A stretch of 7,763 bases of DNA, from assembly GCA_002454415.1 (NCBI GenBank), contig DKIT01000020.1, positions 23,746-31,508 of the forward strand, given 5' to 3'. The position numbers were made by a program, and so were the translations under genes. Positions 5,520 through 7,763 of the stretch are shown one piece after another. The number at the start of each line of letters is the position of its first letter. Within the stretch, counting starts at the first letter, position 1. The DNA is from Sphingobacterium sp. UBA6711. GTDB taxonomy: Bacteria; Bacteroidota; Bacteroidia; Sphingobacteriales; Sphingobacteriaceae. The notes below the pieces were generated by a model that worked only from the letters and a program-made list of their open reading frames with translations, ran no database searches and was not told the origin of the DNA.

Positions 5520-6572
5520 ATGGAGAAGAAAACCCATCAGTATAAAATTCAATTGGAATATTTTTCTTTGTTGTTATTTTTCTTCTTCTGGGCAAACATC
5601 CTATTTGCGCAGAACAAGCAATATATTCTTGCCCTATCGAAAGGGGATAGTTCATTAATAGTATTGGATTATCAAACGCTCAAGGCTATAAAATCAATCC
5701 CAATTAGTTCAGACCCCCATGAGATCGTAACCAATCGCGAAGGAACTGAAGCATATATTTCACACCCGGTCTTGACAGGTATTGGCTCCAAAATTAATGT
5801 GGTCGATTTGAAAAACCTAAATTTGAAAAGGACAATAGATACAAAGCCCTTTTATACTCCTCACGGCTTATCCTTTCAGTCCAATAAGCTCTGGGTTACA
5901 GTACAGGGATCGAAAGCAGTGGTCTTATTGGATTTAAAGACGGATCGAGTTGAACAAGTATTTGGAACCGGTCAAGACTTTACTCACTTGATATCCGTTC
6001 GGAATGATGGTTTAGCATTCTATACAACCAATGTTGAATCCGGGACAGTCAGTGTTTATGAAAAAAAAGATATTGCTCCCTACATGCCTCCAACAGGAGT
6101 CTTGCCTCCCAATGCAAAAATGCGAAGTGAGTGGCGGCAAGATCTCATAGAGGTCGGTCTTGGCGCTGAAGGATTTGATATATCCAGGGATGGCAAAGAA
6201 TTGTGGACAGCTCGTCCGGATGGTCATATCATTGTAGTGGATTTGGAGAAAAAGCTTGTCAAACACGATATAAATAGTGGTGTATTGGGCTTACATCGTC
6301 TCAAAATAACACCCGATGGAAATTCAGTATGTATTGTGAGTGTGAAAACAGGAGAGCTACTTTATTATAATCGGGCGACATTGCAATTTATGCAGAAACA
6401 AAAAATTGGTCGAGGTGCGGGCATCTTTATGGATGCTGAGCAGGATCGTATGTTCATCTCCTGTACCCCGGATAATTATATCGCTGTCATTGACTTAAAG
6501 AGTCGTCAGGAAATTAAGAGAATTTCCATAGCACGACGTGATGGAGTTACTGCGGTGGAGGTTCTTAAATAA
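5520..6572 (+). CDS. Exported YVTN-family beta-propeller protein, 350 aa
   Basis: A secreted propeller of the YncE/YVTN-repeat type. Residues 1-30 are a signal peptide (basic start, FSLLLFFFFWANILFA, cleavage before Gln31). Repeated blades can be seen: YILALSKGDSSLIVLDYQTL (35-54) with HEIVTNREGTEAYIS (67-81); INVVDLKNLNLKRTI (92-106) with HGLSFQSNKLWVTVQG (115-130); AVVLLDLKTDRVEQVF (133-148); TVSVYEKKD (176-184); EGFDISRDGKELWTARPDGH (217-236) with IVVDLEKKLV; HRLKITPDGNSVCIVSVKTG (259-278); and GIFMDAEQDRMFISCTPDNY (301-320) with IAVIDLKSRQEIKRISI. The 'D-G-xx-aaVt, x-V-V-D-L' signature and length fit six to seven blades. Such proteins commonly act as extracytoplasmic binding scaffolds or sensors; no catalytic residues or haem motif are evident, so the ligand is unknown. 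ATG 5520 is the only start compatible with the signal peptide. Confidence 0.88.
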   Translation: MEKKTHQYKIQLEYFSLLLFFFFWANILFAQNKQYILALSKGDSSLIVLDYQTLKAIKSIPISSDPHEIVTNREGTEAYISHPVLTGIGSKINVVDLKNLNLKRTIDTKPFYTPHGLSFQSNKLWVTVQGSKAVVLLDLKTDRVEQVFGTGQDFTHLISVRNDGLAFYTTNVESGTVSVYEKKDIAPYMPPTGVLPPNAKMRSEWRQDLIEVGLGAEGFDISRDGKELWTARPDGHIIVVDLEKKLVKHDINSGVLGLHRLKITPDGNSVCIVSVKTGELLYYNRATLQFMQKQKIGRGAGIFMDAEQDRMFISCTPDNYIAVIDLKSRQEIKRISIARRDGVTAVEVLK

Positions 6573-6756
6573 CGACCATGCAAGTGAGTAGATTAACAAC
6601 GTAAGGGTATTGGTTCATCTTCTTTCCTGGACACTGCTTGCGATTATATAAAACGCTAATTTTATCATCGTATTCAAGATTTTTCGATTTGAGGGTAAAC
6701 TTAGCTATTCGATTTTAATAATTCACTGGAACCAAAATTCCTCTTTAATTGAAAAT
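6573..6756. other. Spacer before the exported repeat protein
   Basis: 184 A/T-rich bases with no gene, no strong hairpin and no exact -7 consensus. Its length suggests the gene at 6757 has its own promoter, although co-transcription with the propeller gene cannot be excluded. Confidence 0.4.
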
Positions 6757-7763
6757 ATGATATACACGAAACATAATCTTTGCTACTTCTTCACCCTTAT
6801 GTTGTTTATTGGTATTGTGGCCGTGGGAAAGGCTCAGGTATTACCATTCTATAACGTTACCCCCTTGGAGAACGATGATTATTTTACAAAAACTGTTTTC
6901 TCATTCAATCCTAATTTTATGAAAAGCAATAAAGTAAAGCGTATTCTGCTTCAGAGTGAAGAGAAGATTGGGATGGAATATATTTACGATTTTAACCCAG
7001 ACGGTATGATCGGAAGTATGACGACCAGACGATATAACAACGAAAAACCTGATACCGCTTTTTATACCAGATACTTCTATCATTCAAATGGTCTCACCGA
7101 TAAAAAAGCAAGAATAGATTATTCCAATGGTATTGTAAAAGTCAGCAGCTATCAATACAATAGGAATAACAAAGTTGATATCGTCCGAACTTTCACATTG
7201 AACGCCCAGATGCCAAATAGATCACAAAACAATGATTGGCAGGGAGGGCAAGTTCGCGGAGTGGACAGAATGATTTTAAAGGGCACTTTGCCAGACGAAA
7301 GCCTTTGGAAGAAAATGACGGCGAATAATGATTTTTCTTCCCTGCGGTATCGATACTATACTGAAAACGAATTCGAGGCAGAAGAACGTACGGAATATTT
7401 CAATTTTAGTAAGAATAGTGGCAATCTAGATACCTGTTATCAAAAAAAGACATATTACTATGTAAAAGGAAATCCAGTAACGTTGTTTCTACATAATGGC
7501 TGTACTGAAGAGAAAACACCCTCGGAATTGTACCAATTCAAGGAAGGACTTTTGTTACAACTTACCGATGCACCATCTTCCCTTGAGCCCAAAACCGAAA
7601 AGTATGTCTATGACCAAAGCCGAAACCTTAAACTGATGGAAGATATTTGGAATGGGCGAAAAGTAAGCGAGCTAGAAATGCATTACGATGAAAAAGGTTT
7701 TTTGATCTCCGTACAGCGAAAGTCGGATGCTGCAAAGGCTCATTATTTTGAAGACCGTACGTG
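6757..7763 (+). CDS. Exported protein with Tyr-rich YD-like repeats (partial, runs off the right edge)
   Basis: The frame from ATG 6757 stays open for 335 codons to the window end, so the C-terminus is missing. Residues 1-26 are a signal peptide (YFFTLMLFIGIVAVGKA, cleavage before Gln27). The mature part is rich in Tyr, Asn, Lys and Asp and made of strand-turn units of the form YxYDxxGxLxxxxxxxxG, resembling YD/RHS-like or MORN-like repeats: YIYDFNPDGMIGSMTTRRY (75-93), YFYHSNGLTDKKARIDY (106-122), YQYNRNNKVDIVRTF (132-146), and the clearest pair, YVYDQSRNLKLMEDIWNG (283-300) with MHYDEKGFLISVQRK (308-322). Bacteroidota encode many such periplasmic or surface proteins of unknown role; a wall- or membrane-bound scaffold is a guess. 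No toxin core or protease motif of true Rhs proteins is visible in the part present. It lies 184 bases after the beta-propeller gene, on the same strand. Confidence 0.85.
   Translation, partial: MIYTKHNLCYFFTLMLFIGIVAVGKAQVLPFYNVTPLENDDYFTKTVFSFNPNFMKSNKVKRILLQSEEKIGMEYIYDFNPDGMIGSMTTRRYNNEKPDTAFYTRYFYHSNGLTDKKARIDYSNGIVKVSSYQYNRNNKVDIVRTFTLNAQMPNRSQNNDWQGGQVRGVDRMILKGTLPDESLWKKMTANNDFSSLRYRYYTENEFEAEERTEYFNFSKNSGNLDTCYQKKTYYYVKGNPVTLFLHNGCTEEKTPSELYQFKEGLLLQLTDAPSSLEPKTEKYVYDQSRNLKLMEDIWNGRKVSELEMHYDEKGFLISVQRKSDAAKAHYFEDRT

Noticed and set aside
6757..7763. A full Rhs or polymorphic toxin
   Set aside because: The repeats are only YD-like, and there is no Rhs core, self-cleavage motif or toxin domain in the visible part.

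Overview
The window looks like chromosome of a low-G+C member of the Bacteroidota, most likely Sphingobacterium or Pedobacter-like. Evidence: A/T-rich spacers, start codons with almost no Shine-Dalgarno pairing, a TAnnTTTG-type -7 promoter element (5413-5420), signal peptides that end in Ala-Gln, a DKNYY-repeat protein and a TonB-C-like domain. The genus is inference. I see no rRNA, tRNA, CRISPR array, complete insertion sequence or phage gene.

Layout. 1-180 is the C-terminal end of an unidentified hydrophobic protein. 430-1167 encodes a 245-residue DKNYY-repeat protein; directly behind it, one reading frame over, lies a hydrophobic tail that a single-A length change would fuse to it. 1337-2281 is a complete aldo/keto reductase with all four catalytic residues, closed by a strong hairpin at 2301-2331. 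2282-2861 is about 580 bases with no intact gene but several short coding-like fragments, so it may be a gene graveyard. 2862-4070 encodes a secreted protein with two similar plug-like modules and a C-terminal segment resembling the TonB C-terminal domain. It is followed three bases later by a 38-codon ORF that is little more than a signal peptide. 4214-4567 and 4564-4920 are two small cytosolic genes overlapping by four bases (ATGA), clearly co-translated. On the minus strand, 4971-5174 could encode a 67-residue two-helix membrane protein. 5175-5519 is non-coding, with a 12-base perfect palindrome and a promoter. 5520-6572 is a secreted YVTN-type beta-propeller. 6757 to the window end is a further exported protein with Tyr-rich YD-like repeats, open at the right edge.

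How the genes fit together. Apart from the reductase (cytosolic housekeeping or detoxification type), the content is small unknown cytosolic proteins and exported proteins of unknown role. Spacing supports two expression units on the plus strand: 2862-4920 (secreted protein, mini-ORF, coupled pair) and 5520 onward. The coupled pair plus the DKNYY protein have the look of immunity-type accessory genes, but no toxin is present here, so that reading is only a hypothesis. The best candidates for something undescribed are the coupled pair, the duplicated-module/TonB-C-like secreted protein, and the possible tail-anchored DKNYY protein.
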